64,000 bases of DNA, taken from NCBI RefSeq assembly GCF_003481705.1, contig NZ_QULN01000005.1:6205-70204 (forward strand), read 5' to 3'. The notes below the pieces were generated by a model, which was not told the DNA's origin, ran no database searches, and saw only the letters and a program-made list of their open reading frames with translations. Shown piece by piece: positions 16,307 through 24,522 of the stretch. Each line of letters begins with the position of its first letter. Position 1 is the first letter of the stretch. A program made the position numbers and the translations under genes. The stretch comes from Butyricicoccus sp. OM04-18BH (GTDB taxonomy: Bacteria; Bacillota; Clostridia; Oscillospirales; Butyricicoccaceae).

Positions 16307-17800
16307 TTATCCGCGCATATAGGTTTTCGTGATGTCGCCGAGAAGCGTGGCTACGGTCGGGTTGAGCGCCTCTGCACGCACGCGCCAGCGCCAGTTCTTG
16401 CCGCCGATGGTCGCCGGGGTGTTCATGCGCGCGTCCGCGCCGAGCGACAGCAGGTCCTGAAGCGTCGTCATGGCGATATGCGCCGGGGATGCCCAGACGC
16501 ACTTGATCGCGCTCCAGCCCATTGCCTCCGCGTGCGAGGTGCGCAGATAGCGGTAGGCGAACTGCTTCTCCGGCTCGGTGCAGATGTCCATGATCTGCTC
16601 GCAGACGGTCTGCGAGTCGTGGGTCGAGGTGTAGACGATGCTGTTCGGCAGATAGTTATGCGGCAGATGCTCGTTGTCATAGTCCGGGGTGAAGCCGAAG
16701 ATGAGCACGCGCATACCCGGGAAGCCGCTCGCGCTCAGCAGCTCGCGCACCTCGTCGGTCTGCACGCCCAGATCCTCCGCGATGAGCGGAATGGGGCCGA
16801 GCGCCTTCTCGATGGCGCGGAACAGCTCCATGCCCGGGCCTTTGCGCCACTTGCCGTCCACGGCGGTGTCCTCGGCCGCGTCGACCTCCCAGTAGGCCGC
16901 GAAGCCGCGGAAATGGTCGAGGCGGACGACGTCGAACAGCGCCATATTGCTCTTCATGCGCCAGATCCACCAGGCGTAGCCGGTCTTTTTGTGCGCCGCC
17001 CAGTTATAGACCGGATTGCCCCAGAGCTGGCCGGTCGCGGAATAGTAGTCGGGCGGCACGCCGGCAACGAGCTTGGGGCTGAGGTCAGGCTTCAGCTTGA
17101 ACAGTTCGGGATGCGTCCAGACGTCGGACGAGTCGGCGGAAACATAGATCGGGATGTCGCCGATGATCTGGATGCCCTTCTCCTTTGCGTGCGCACGCAG
17201 CGCGTTCCACTGTCTGAAGAAGATATACTGGAGGAAAATGCGGAAGTCGATCTCGCCGCGCAGCTCCTCGGTCACTCTTGCGAGCGCCTCCGGCTTGCGG
17301 TCGCGGACGTCCTTCTCCGGCCACATATAGACCGGCGCGTGGTGATATTTCTCCTCCTTGAGCGCCATGAACAGCGCGTAATCGGGCAGCCATTCGCGGT
17401 TCTCCTCGGTGAAGTCCGCGATAGCTGCCTTCATCTCGGGCGTGACGCGCGAATACGCCTTGCGGAACAGCGGCCAGCGCGTATCGGCGAGCTGCTCGAA
17501 GTCCGCCGCATCGGGCGAAGCGGTAAAGTCGCCGGAGCGCACCTCATCCGCCGTCAGCAGACCGTACTCTGCGAGCAGATCCATGTCGATGAGATACGGG
17601 TTGCCTGCCGCCGCAGAGAAGCACTGGTACGGCGAGTCGCCGAAGCCGGTATGACCGAGCGGCAGCACCTGCCAGTAGGTCTGGTGCGCGTCCGCGAGGA
17701 AGTCGATGAATTCGCAGGCCGTCCTGCCCATCGTGCCTACGCCGTGCGGCGAGGGCAGCGAGGTCACGTGCGCGAGCACGCCGCTGGAACGTTTGAACAT
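16307..17800 (-). CDS. malQ: 4-alpha-glucanotransferase (amylomaltase)
   Basis: GH77 enzyme that transfers maltosyl units between alpha-1,4-glucans in maltodextrin or glycogen metabolism. The 497-residue protein opens with RSSGVLAHVTSLPSPHGVGTMG, the standard GH77 N-terminus. It contains the nucleophile region VVRLDHFRGF, the acid/base region PLIAEDLGV and TSTHDSQTV. AAAGGGGAG precedes the ATG. Upstream partner of the HAD-LUD gene. Confidence 0.95.
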   Translation of the reverse strand: MFKRSSGVLAHVTSLPSPHGVGTMGRTACEFIDFLADAHQTYWQVLPLGHTGFGDSPYQCFSAAAGNPYLIDMDLLAEYGLLTADEVRSGDFTASPDAADFEQLADTRWPLFRKAYSRVTPEMKAAIADFTEENREWLPDYALFMALKEEKYHHAPVYMWPEKDVRDRKPEALARVTEELRGEIDFRIFLQYIFFRQWNALRAHAKEKGIQIIGDIPIYVSADSSDVWTHPELFKLKPDLSPKLVAGVPPDYYSATGQLWGNPVYNWAAHKKTGYAWWIWRMKSNMALFDVVRLDHFRGFAAYWEVDAAEDTAVDGKWRKGPGMELFRAIEKALGPIPLIAEDLGVQTDEVRELLSASGFPGMRVLIFGFTPDYDNEHLPHNYLPNSIVYTSTHDSQTVCEQIMDICTEPEKQFAYRYLRTSHAEAMGWSAIKCVWASPAHIAMTTLQDLLSLGADARMNTPATIGGKNWRWRVRAEALNPTVATLLGDITKTYMRG

Positions 17801-17844
17801 ATTTATCTCCCCTTTGTCTCAGAAGCAATTCCGTGCGCCGCTTT

Positions 17845-17897
17845 TTAAGGCAATGCCGCATAGTGGAACAAAAGCGATTTCATTGTGCGGTGTTGCC
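17845..17897. mobile_element. Small inverted-repeat (MITE-like) element 2
   Basis: Near-palindromic 53-bp segment TTAAGGCAATGCCGCA...TGCGGTGTTGCC, sharing its ends and the inner GCAT(C/A)..GGAACAA.AGCGA.TT stretch with element 1. It lies in the malQ leader between promoter and start codon. The right end lacks the final TTAA. Confidence 0.5.
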
Positions 17898-17924
17898 GTA
17901 TATACTGTGCACCGAACTACTATC

Positions 17925-17953
17925 ATTATAGCACAACTGCACGAGTTTCCCAA
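17925..17953 (-). promoter_or_regulatory. Promoter of malQ operon
   Basis: TTGGGA (17948-17953), 17-bp spacer, TATAAT (17925-17930) on the minus strand, about 125 bp upstream of malQ with the MITE-like hairpin in between. Confidence 0.7.
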
Positions 17954-18011
17954 CACCAAAGTGCATTTTACTCATATTTATACAGTTTTCGAACAAATTC
18001 CGCATTTTATA

Positions 18012-18041
18012 TTGTGCTCTGCTGTCTGTCTGTGCTATAAT
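18012..18041 (+). promoter_or_regulatory. Promoter of trmB
   Basis: TTGTGC (18012-18017), 18-bp spacer, TATAAT (18036-18041). Confidence 0.6.
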
Positions 18042-18096
18042 AAAGTGTTGGAATCACCGAACCAAAATACGCTGTATAAAGGGGAATATATCACGC

Positions 18097-18756
18097 ATGA
18101 GAATGCGCAAGAAGAAAAATCTGGACGTTCGCTTTGCCGCCTGTGCGGACGTCATGGTCTTTGAGCCGAAGCAGCTGCGCGGCAAGTGGCGTGCGCTGTT
18201 CGGCAACGACAATCCGCTGCACCTCGAGATCGGCTGCGGCAAGGGCCGCTTCGCCATCGGCATGGCAGAGCTTCACCCGGACGTAAACTTTATCGCGGTC
18301 GAGCGCGAGGAGGGCGCGCTCATCATGGCGGCCGAGCGCTGCGAGGAGCATCCGCTCCCCAATCTGCGCTTCGTATCCTTCGACGCGGCCGAGCTGCGCG
18401 AGGTATTCGCTCCGGCCGAGGTCGACCGCATCTATCTGAACTTCTCCGATCCGTGGCCGCCCAACCGCCAGCGCAAGCGCCGTCTGACCTGGCGCGCGTA
18501 TCTGGAGGTCTATGATGAGATCCTGCGGCAGCAGGGCGACCTGTGCTTCAAGACCGACAATCAGCGCTTTTTCGAGTGGAGCCTTCAGGAGATCTGCCAG
18601 TTCGGCTGGCTGCTCCAGAATATCTCACTCGACCTGCACAATTCGGACTTCGAGGGCAACGTCATGACCGAGTATGAGGAGAAATTCTCCTCGGAGGGTT
18701 CGCGCATCTACCGCGTCGAGGCACGCCGCCGTCTGCCGGAGTTCCTGCGAAAATAA
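18097..18756 (+). CDS. trmB: tRNA (guanine-46-N7)-methyltransferase
   Basis: SAM-dependent enzyme that forms m7G46 in the tRNA variable loop. The 219-residue protein shows the SAM site LHLEIGCGKGRFAIGMA (near residue 45), NFIAVEREEGAL, the TrmB signature YLNFSDPWPPNRQRKRRL, and the C-terminal TEYEEKFSSEGSRIYR. It starts MRMRKKKNLD; the upstream AAGGGGAA site is about 10 bases away. Monocistronic, convergent with the pyridoxal kinase gene. Confidence 0.96.
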   Translation: MRMRKKKNLDVRFAACADVMVFEPKQLRGKWRALFGNDNPLHLEIGCGKGRFAIGMAELHPDVNFIAVEREEGALIMAAERCEEHPLPNLRFVSFDAAELREVFAPAEVDRIYLNFSDPWPPNRQRKRRLTWRAYLEVYDEILRQQGDLCFKTDNQRFFEWSLQEICQFGWLLQNISLDLHNSDFEGNVMTEYEEKFSSEGSRIYRVEARRRLPEFLRK

Positions 18757-18760
18757 ACAC

Positions 18761-18806
18761 AAAAAGAACCTGTGCAAGCCGTTTTTTCGCGGTGCACAGG
18801 TTTTTT
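18761..18806. terminator. Bidirectional terminator
   Basis: AACCTGTGCA (18767-18776) pairs with TGCACAGGTT (18793-18802), with T-runs in both directions, between trmB and the kinase gene. Confidence 0.85.
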
Positions 18807-19630
18807 TACTTATTCCACAGCTGCGGCAGCAGCTTTTCAAACTGCACGCCGAAATTCGGGTCAGTCCCCTGCTGCGCGGTGTAGGCGATGGTGTCGCGCA
18901 CGAACTCACCGGCCTTGACGCAGGCATCGCGCAGCTTTGCGCCGCCCAGCAGCGCGCCGAGCATGACCGCGGCGAACACGTCGCCTGTTCCCGGATAATA
19001 GCAGTCGATGCGCTCATGCAGGCTGATCGTCAGCTCACCGTTTTCCAGACAGCCCGAGCCGACCCGTCCCGGCTCGTAGTCCAGACCGGTCAGCACGACC
19101 GACGCGCCGTACTCCTCATAGAGCGCGCGCATCCACTCCTCCGCCTCGCGCTCGGACTGCGGCGCGGACGCCGGGTCGCGGCCGAGCAGGATCGCCGCCT
19201 CGGTGGTATTCGGGGTGATGAGGTCCGCGATTGCGCAGAGCTCGCGCATCCGCGTGCACATTTCGGGCGTGTAGCTGCTGTACACCTCGCCGTTGTCGCC
19301 CATGACCGGGTCGATGAGCGTCAGGCCGTTCTCCGCCTTGAGGCGCTCGGCCGCCTCGCGCACGCTGTCGATCTGAGAGGCCGAGCCGAGAAAGCCGGCA
19401 TACACCGCCTCGAACCGCAGACCGAGACGGTCGTACTGGTCGATGGTCGGGTGCATCTCCCCGGTCAGGTCGCTCTTGACCCAGCCCGGTATCGCCATGT
19501 GCGTGGAAAAGACCGCCGTCGGCAGCGGGACGCACTGATGGCCGAACGCCGACAGCACCGATATGATCGGCACGAGCGACGAGCGCCCGAAGCCGGATAG
19601 ATCATGCAGCGCAAGTACCTTTTTCTGCAT
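18806..19630 (-). CDS. Pyridoxal/pyridoxamine kinase
   Basis: Ribokinase-fold kinase that phosphorylates B6 vitamers in PLP salvage. Of 274 residues, HDLSGFGRSSLVPIISVLSAFG at the N-terminus and LIDPVMGDNG in the centre fit PdxK/PdxY. The anion-hole motif YYPGTGDVFAAVMLGALL holds the catalytic Asp. LITPNTTEAAILLG is also typical. Whether it prefers pyridoxine or pyridoxamine cannot be told. Single gene. Confidence 0.9.
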   Translation of the reverse strand: MQKKVLALHDLSGFGRSSLVPIISVLSAFGHQCVPLPTAVFSTHMAIPGWVKSDLTGEMHPTIDQYDRLGLRFEAVYAGFLGSASQIDSVREAAERLKAENGLTLIDPVMGDNGEVYSSYTPEMCTRMRELCAIADLITPNTTEAAILLGRDPASAPQSEREAEEWMRALYEEYGASVVLTGLDYEPGRVGSGCLENGELTISLHERIDCYYPGTGDVFAAVMLGALLGGAKLRDACVKAGEFVRDTIAYTAQQGTDPNFGVQFEKLLPQLWNK

Positions 19631-19693
19631 TCAAAAACACATCCATTCTGTCCATGTAACATCCACTATACAGAGTTTTTCGCCCTCTGTCAA

Positions 19694-19729
19694 CAGAAAA
19701 CCGCCGGATACAGCTGCATCCGGCGGTTT
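19694..19729 (-). terminator. Terminator of GT2 gene
   Basis: Minus-strand AAACCGCCGGATGCA / TGTATCCGGCGGTTTT with T-run, 20 bp after the stop. Confidence 0.85.
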
Positions 19730-19749
19730 GTGCATATTCATTCTGGTTT

Positions 19750-21027
19750 TCAGCTCTCGATGGAGGAGTTGGACGAGGCGATGCCGTGGCGGATCGGACG
19801 CCACTCGACCTTGCCGACGAGCGCCGCGACCGAGATCGGAACGTAGGTCAGCATGAAGAACGGGAACGTGAAGGTATAGAGGATCTTCTTGTGCACCGGG
19901 CCTGCGATGCGCTTCCATTCGGCCGCCATCGTGACCGCGCCGAACAGGAACAGGCTTGCCGTGATGCCGCGCAGGGTCAGCCAGAAAATGCGGCCCAGAA
20001 CACGCATCGCGCGGTATGTAATGAACGCCGGCTGCGTTAGGCTCACCGCGCATACGATGATCGACAGCGCGAGCACCGCGATGGTGAACAGGTTGCAGGG
20101 CGCGACCGTCATCAGCATGTCGTAGCAGGACATACCATCGCGGCCGCCGCGCGTGCAGCCGCGCAGCAGAGAGCCAGTATACTTCGCGTCGACCTGATAG
20201 AAGCCCTTGCTCCAGCGCAGACGCTGGTCCCAGGACTGCTTGAACTTCTCCGGCTGCTCGTCGTAGATGACTGCCTTGCCGCAGTAGCCGATACGGCGGC
20301 CGCGCGTAGCGCAGGCGATGGAGAATTCGATGTCCTCGGTCAGCAGATGGTACGGCCAGCCGGCATCCTCGCGAACAGCCTGCGCCGAGACCAGAAAACC
20401 GGTGCCCGAGACCGCGCAGTTCACGCCGAGCTGCGTGCGCGGACGGTTGAGGAAGCGCGACTCGCGCAGGAACCACAGCGCATAGCCTGCGCTGATCCAG
20501 TTCGCACAGAAATTCTGCGAGTTGCGATAGCTCGTCAGCGCGGTGTACTCACCGGTGTCGAACATCTTGTTCATCTCGCGGACGAAGTCCCTGTCTACGA
20601 TGTTGTCCGCGTCGAACACGAAAAAGCCGTCGTAGGCCGTCTCGCCCTTGTCCTCGAAGATATGGCGGAACAGGTACTCGAGCGCGTAGCCCTTGCCGAC
20701 CTGCACCTTGTTAAAGCGCTCGTAGACATAAGCGCCCGCCTTCCGCGAGATCTGGGCAGTATTGTCCGTACAGTTATCCGCGATGACGTATATATCGAGC
20801 AGCTCTGACGGATAGTTCTGCTCCTTTAATGTGCGGATAAGGTTTGCGATGACCGCCGACTCGTTTCGAGCCGCAACGACCGCCGCATAGCGATGCAGCT
20901 TCGCGTCCTCTCTGCCGCCCCTGCCTTTGCCGATGAGACCGACGAACAGGTAGACGATCTGATACGCATATGCTGCGGTGAAGAAAACAAACAGCGCAAA
21001 CTGCATATTCTCCAAAAATCGTAACAT
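19750..21027 (-). CDS. Membrane-bound processive glycosyltransferase family 2
   Basis: A 425-residue protein with an N-terminal membrane helix (residues 8-33), a GT-A catalytic domain (about 45-290) and three or four C-terminal helices. Catalytic features of processive GT2 enzymes (cellulose or hyaluronan synthase type) are visible: FVFDADN, LTEDIEFS and QRLRW. The likely role is synthesis of an extracellular polysaccharide or glycolipid; the product is unknown. Monocistronic with terminator. A probable promoter (TTGCAT, 16 bp, TATGAT) lies near 21093-21120. Confidence 0.85.
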   Translation of the reverse strand: MLRFLENMQFALFVFFTAAYAYQIVYLFVGLIGKGRGGREDAKLHRYAAVVAARNESAVIANLIRTLKEQNYPSELLDIYVIADNCTDNTAQISRKAGAYVYERFNKVQVGKGYALEYLFRHIFEDKGETAYDGFFVFDADNIVDRDFVREMNKMFDTGEYTALTSYRNSQNFCANWISAGYALWFLRESRFLNRPRTQLGVNCAVSGTGFLVSAQAVREDAGWPYHLLTEDIEFSIACATRGRRIGYCGKAVIYDEQPEKFKQSWDQRLRWSKGFYQVDAKYTGSLLRGCTRGGRDGMSCYDMLMTVAPCNLFTIAVLALSIIVCAVSLTQPAFITYRAMRVLGRIFWLTLRGITASLFLFGAVTMAAEWKRIAGPVHKKILYTFTFPFFMLTYVPISVAALVGKVEWRPIRHGIASSNSSIES

Positions 21028-21462
21028 GGCAGGCCACGTCTCCTTCTCTCTGAATATAAACCCTCTGGTTTTTCCCTCGTATTATCATAGCACTATTGCC
21101 GTATTATGCAACATATTTTTGTACGAATTAAACATTTTTCACTCTTCGCACAAAAACTCCGCCAAAATACTGTTTATTTTTATCAGAGTTTTCATTCGCG
21201 TATTTCATTACATTGTTTACATTTTGCCTAACTTTTCTTTATTTTCCCTGGAATCTTCCTGAATAATTGAAGTTTTCGTGCGCTGTGCATTTTGTTTGCA
21301 TAAACCCGGTCATTTTCCTGCCGAAACGCACGGATTTCCGTCGCGTGCGCCGGGGCGGAAACACGCTTTTCCATTCCTCTCTTCCCCTCGCTTTTTTGTC
21401 TGCCCTGTGCTATAATGTACCCAGAGAAGCATGCTATACAGATAAATATAAAGGAGAACAAT
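21028..21462. promoter_or_regulatory. AT-rich divergent promoter region
   Basis: A 435-bp gene-free stretch, visibly richer in A and T than its surroundings. It holds the minus promoter of the GT2 gene (TTGCAT..TATGAT near 21093-21120) and a plus-strand TATAAT at 21412-21417 for the hydrolase gene. No reading frame, known RNA or repeat was recognised between 21130 and 21400. Confidence 0.5.
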
Positions 21463-22752
21463 ATGCTCAAGCGACGTATACTTTCGGTTTTACTTGTGCT
21501 CGCCATGCTCGTGCCGTTTGCCGGCGCGGCGCAGACCGCACAGGACAATATGCGCGGCGTCTGGGTCGCAAGCGTAGCGAACATCGACTATCCGTCCTCT
21601 GCCGGCATGACCGCGCAGGCGCTCGCCGCCGAGGCGGACACCATGCTCGACAACATCGCGGCGATGGACCTGAACACGGTCTTTCTTCAGGTGCGTCCCT
21701 CGGCGGATGCGCTCTACCGGTCCGGCCTTTTCCCCCAGAGCCGCTACGTCAGCGGCACCTGCGGCGCTTCGCCCGACGGGGACTTCGATGTGCTCGCGTA
21801 CTGGGTCGAGGGCGCGCACAAGCGCGGTCTTCAGCTGCACGCCTGGATCAATCCCTACCGCATCACGCGAAACGGCAGGGAGGAGCTTGACGCCCTGCCC
21901 GAGAGCAGCCCGGCGCGTCAGCATCCTGAATGGGTGGTTGAATACGACGGCAACTACTACTTCAACCCCGGTCTCCCGGCGGTACAGCAGCTCGTCATGG
22001 ACGGCGCGGCCGAGATCGTCCGCAATTATGATGTGGACGGCATCCATCTCGACGACTACTTCTATCCCGGCACGGATTTCAATGATGCAGAGACCTTCGC
22101 ACGCTACGGCGCGGACTTCAGCAGTATCGACAACTGGCGCCGCGACAACGTGAACACGCTCATCGCTTCGCTCGATGAGACGCTGCACACACTCGACCCC
22201 GAGCTCTCCTTCGGCGTCAGCCCGGCCGGTATCTGGGCGAACAAGTCCGAGAACCCCCGCGGCAGCAACACCCACGGCCAGTCCTCCTACAGCGAGCTGT
22301 ACTGCGACTCGCTCGAATGGATCCGCCGCGGCACGGTCGATTACATCTGTCCGCAGCTTTACTGGGCGATCGGCTACAAGGCCGCCGACTTCGAAACGCT
22401 CGTGCACTGGTGGCAGAAGGCGGTCTCGACGAGCGACGTTGCGCTCTATATCGGTCTCGGCGCGTACCGCTCGGCTGAAGCGCAGGAGGGCGATATCTGG
22501 TACGGCACGGCCGAGCTCGAGCGTCAGCTCGCGCTGCTCGACGACAGCATCGACATTCAGGGCGAGGTCTATTTCAGCTATGCCTCGCTCGAGCGCGTGG
22601 CCGGCTGCCCGGCCATGCTGACCGCGCACTACAAGGCAAAGGATGCCGAGCATCCCACGCCCCCGGGCACGAACGAGCCGGACGGCCGCACCCAGCAGCA
22701 GGTTACTCTGCTGAACATGCTCTCGACACTCATCGCAAGTCTTTTCGCCTGA
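21463..22752 (+). CDS. Secreted GHL10-family glycoside hydrolase-like protein
   Basis: A 429-residue protein of the GHL10/UPF0748 family (PF02638, YngK-like). Residues 1-24 form a signal peptide ending AGAAQ. The TIM-barrel then shows RGVWVASVANIDYPS, FLQVRPSADALYRSGLFP, LQLHAWINPYR, NYDVDGIHLDDYFYP and DYICPQLYWAIGY. Relatives act on peptidoglycan-linked or glucan substrates at the cell surface. The start at ATG 21463 has AAGGAG seven bases upstream. It may be co-transcribed with the thioesterase gene 19 bp downstream. Confidence 0.88.
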   Translation: MLKRRILSVLLVLAMLVPFAGAAQTAQDNMRGVWVASVANIDYPSSAGMTAQALAAEADTMLDNIAAMDLNTVFLQVRPSADALYRSGLFPQSRYVSGTCGASPDGDFDVLAYWVEGAHKRGLQLHAWINPYRITRNGREELDALPESSPARQHPEWVVEYDGNYYFNPGLPAVQQLVMDGAAEIVRNYDVDGIHLDDYFYPGTDFNDAETFARYGADFSSIDNWRRDNVNTLIASLDETLHTLDPELSFGVSPAGIWANKSENPRGSNTHGQSSYSELYCDSLEWIRRGTVDYICPQLYWAIGYKAADFETLVHWWQKAVSTSDVALYIGLGAYRSAEAQEGDIWYGTAELERQLALLDDSIDIQGEVYFSYASLERVAGCPAMLTAHYKAKDAEHPTPPGTNEPDGRTQQQVTLLNMLSTLIASLFA

Positions 22753-22771
22753 TTTTTCGGAGGTGTTTCCC

Positions 22772-23506
22772 ATGGTCGAGCTTCTTTCCCGTGAATATGA
22801 GATCAGCTACAGCCACATCGACAACCGCGGCGTCGCAAAGCCGTCCTTTCTCTGGAGCATGATGCAGGACGCCGCCACCGTGCACGCGGAGGCTCTCGGC
22901 CTCGGCCCGGCGGCGCTCGGCGTGGTCTGGGTGCTCTCGCGCATCAAGGCCACACTCACGCGGCCGCTGCTGCCGTATGAGCGCGTGCGCTGCGAGACCT
23001 GGTGTCCCGGCTTCAAGGGACCGAGCTGGTACCGCTGCTTCGCATTCTACATCGACGACGTGCAGGTGGGCGAGGCGCAGTCCATGTGGGTCACGCTCGA
23101 GCCGTCGACCCACCGCATTCTGCGTCCGACCGCGCTCCCGGCCGCGCAGGGCTGCCTGTCGTGCACGAGCGGCGAGCTGTTCGCCCCGCTGCCCAAGCTG
23201 TCGTGCGACAACGTGCGGCTGCATCATATCCACCCCGTTCAGTATTCCGACCTCGACATCAACAACCATGTCAACAATGTGCGTGTCGTCGAGCTGATCT
23301 CAGATGCGCTTGACCTTCAGAAGCAGCCGGGCTTCGTGTCCTCGCTTCAGGTCAATTACACCGCCGAGACCGCCTTCGGCGAGCAGGTGTCGCTGCTCTG
23401 CGGCACCGTGGACGGCGCGCGCTATATCCGCGGCGAAGCAGAGGGCCGGCCTCACTTCGAGGCGCTCGCCTCGCTCTCTCCCCTGCCGCAAAAGGAGGAA
23501 GCCTAA
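22772..23506 (+). CDS. Acyl-ACP thioesterase
   Basis: A 244-residue double hot-dog protein of PF01643, releasing fatty acids from acyl carrier protein. The first half shows YSHIDNRGVAKPSFLWSMMQDAA; the second has QYSDLDINNHVNNVRVVELISDAL, where the catalytic Asn/His pair of bacterial and plant acyl-ACP thioesterases lies. Start at ATG 22772 behind GGAGGTG. Its TAA stop is immediately followed by the ATG of the next gene, so the downstream pair is probably translationally coupled. Confidence 0.9.
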   Translation: MVELLSREYEISYSHIDNRGVAKPSFLWSMMQDAATVHAEALGLGPAALGVVWVLSRIKATLTRPLLPYERVRCETWCPGFKGPSWYRCFAFYIDDVQVGEAQSMWVTLEPSTHRILRPTALPAAQGCLSCTSGELFAPLPKLSCDNVRLHHIHPVQYSDLDINNHVNNVRVVELISDALDLQKQPGFVSSLQVNYTAETAFGEQVSLLCGTVDGARYIRGEAEGRPHFEALASLSPLPQKEEA

Positions 23507-23818
23507 ATGACAGAGATCATCGAACAGGCTGTGCGCGACATCCTCACGGCGTGCACACCCCGGAAAGTCATTCTCTATGCGGAAAAGCGCACCATGGCGA
23601 CCGACAAGCTCAAGGCGTTCAGCCTTTGCGTCATCCTTTCCGATGATGCGGACGCCCGCGCGGTGCGCACCCACCTGCATCTGGCGATCACGGTCGATGT
23701 GCCGGTCAGCTTAAGCGTTTACACGATCGGTGAATGGGACGATCTGATTTCGGACAAGACCTCGTATGCCGCATGGATCGCCCGGAAAGGCAGGGTAATC
23801 TATGACCAGACGGCGTAA
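23507..23818 (+). CDS. Degenerate minimal nucleotidyltransferase (MNT-like)
   Basis: A 103-residue protein with the alpha/beta pattern of MNT antitoxins: IIEQAVRDIL.., then TPRKVILYAEKRT.., FSLCVILSDDADARAVRTHLHLAI, and a VPVSLSVYTIGEWDDL segment as in MNT partners of HEPN proteins. The expected GSxxxG loop and the metal-binding DxD are missing (ILYAEKRTMATDKLKAFSLCV instead), so nucleotidyl transfer is unlikely. It overlaps the HEPN gene by 17 bp, the usual arrangement of MNT/HEPN pairs. Confidence 0.6.
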   Translation: MTEIIEQAVRDILTACTPRKVILYAEKRTMATDKLKAFSLCVILSDDADARAVRTHLHLAITVDVPVSLSVYTIGEWDDLISDKTSYAAWIARKGRVIYDQTA

Positions 23819-24251
23819 AGGCGGCTCAGACAGTCATTTTTACTACAAATGGCTCGACAAGGCGCTGTGCGACCTGCAATGCGCACGCCTGCTGCTGACC
23901 TACGGAGGCGACGCCTACAATATCGCCTTCCACTGTCAGCAGGCCATCGAAAAAGCGCTCAAAGGCTACCTGCTCTACCGCACCGGCAAGCACTTCGACG
24001 GTCACAACCTGACCTACCTGTGCCGTCAGGCCATTCGACTCGACCCGGACGGATTCTCGGAGTACCTCGATGAGAGCGCGGCGCTCAACGATCTGTACAT
24101 CGAAACGCGCTACCCCACCGACCTGCCGTTTGAGATCAACGAGGTCGAGATCCGGCGCTATCTCGACATGGCCGAGCGTATGTTCGCGGCGATCCGCCGC
24201 CAGCTCTACGCCGCCGGCCGCCCCCATCCCATCGAGGGCGAGGAACCATAA
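23802..24251 (+). CDS. HEPN-domain protein
   Basis: A 149-residue helical protein (PF05168-like). WLDKALCDLQCARLLLTYGGDAYNIAFHCQQAIEKALKGYLLYRTGKHFDGHNLTYLCRQ is the standard HEPN four-helix core, and LNDLYIETRYPTD is its typical last helix. The strict RNase motif R-(4-6)-H is represented only by RTGKHFDGH, so catalysis is uncertain. With its overlapping MNT-like partner it resembles a HEPN/MNT toxin-antitoxin module, but it sits directly after a housekeeping thioesterase and could have been recruited to another role. Confidence 0.8.
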   Translation: MTRRRKGGSDSHFYYKWLDKALCDLQCARLLLTYGGDAYNIAFHCQQAIEKALKGYLLYRTGKHFDGHNLTYLCRQAIRLDPDGFSEYLDESAALNDLYIETRYPTDLPFEINEVEIRRYLDMAERMFAAIRRQLYAAGRPHPIEGEEP

Positions 24252-24255
24252 ACAT

Positions 24256-24277
24256 AAAAAGCACCCCCGGCGCGCAG
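24256..24277 (+). repeat. Left direct repeat and left arm of split terminator
   Basis: ACCCCCGGCGCGCAG (24263-24277) matches ACCCCCGGCACGCAG at 28463-28477 in 14 of 15 positions. The longer AGCACCCCCGGCGC (24260-24273) is perfectly complementary to GCGCCGGGGGTGCT at 28487-28500, 4.2 kb away. In an uninterrupted chromosome these would form one terminator hairpin between the HEPN gene and corA. Confidence 0.8.
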
Positions 24278-24311
24278 CAGCGCATAAGACAGGTTTATAA
24301 CGTTTAGAGAG

Positions 24312-24345
24312 AACAGCGTGGCGGAAGTCACGCTGTTCTGCTTTT
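24312..24345 (+). terminator. Terminator-like hairpin at island left end
   Basis: AACAGCGTG..CACGCTGTT followed by CTGCTTTTTG. It may now terminate the HEPN transcript in place of the disrupted terminator. Confidence 0.6.
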
Positions 24346-24472
24346 TGCTGCATGAGTGAACAGTTCGGCAATGATGCTCTCCGGCAGGAAACCAACGCAG
24401 CCGAGACGCGCATTTTTGTATTTTTAGATAGTCCCAAGCCCTTAGAGAAGAGCACTTGAAATGATTTAGTCA

Positions 24473-24501
24473 TTGTGGAACCGTTTTTGTTATGCTACAA
24501 T
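24473..24501 (+). promoter_or_regulatory. Promoter of macrodomain gene
   Basis: TTGTGG (24473-24478), 17-bp spacer, TACAAT (24496-24501), 22 bp upstream of the ATG. Confidence 0.65.
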
Positions 24502-24522
24502 AAATTTACAGAGGTGAGTATC

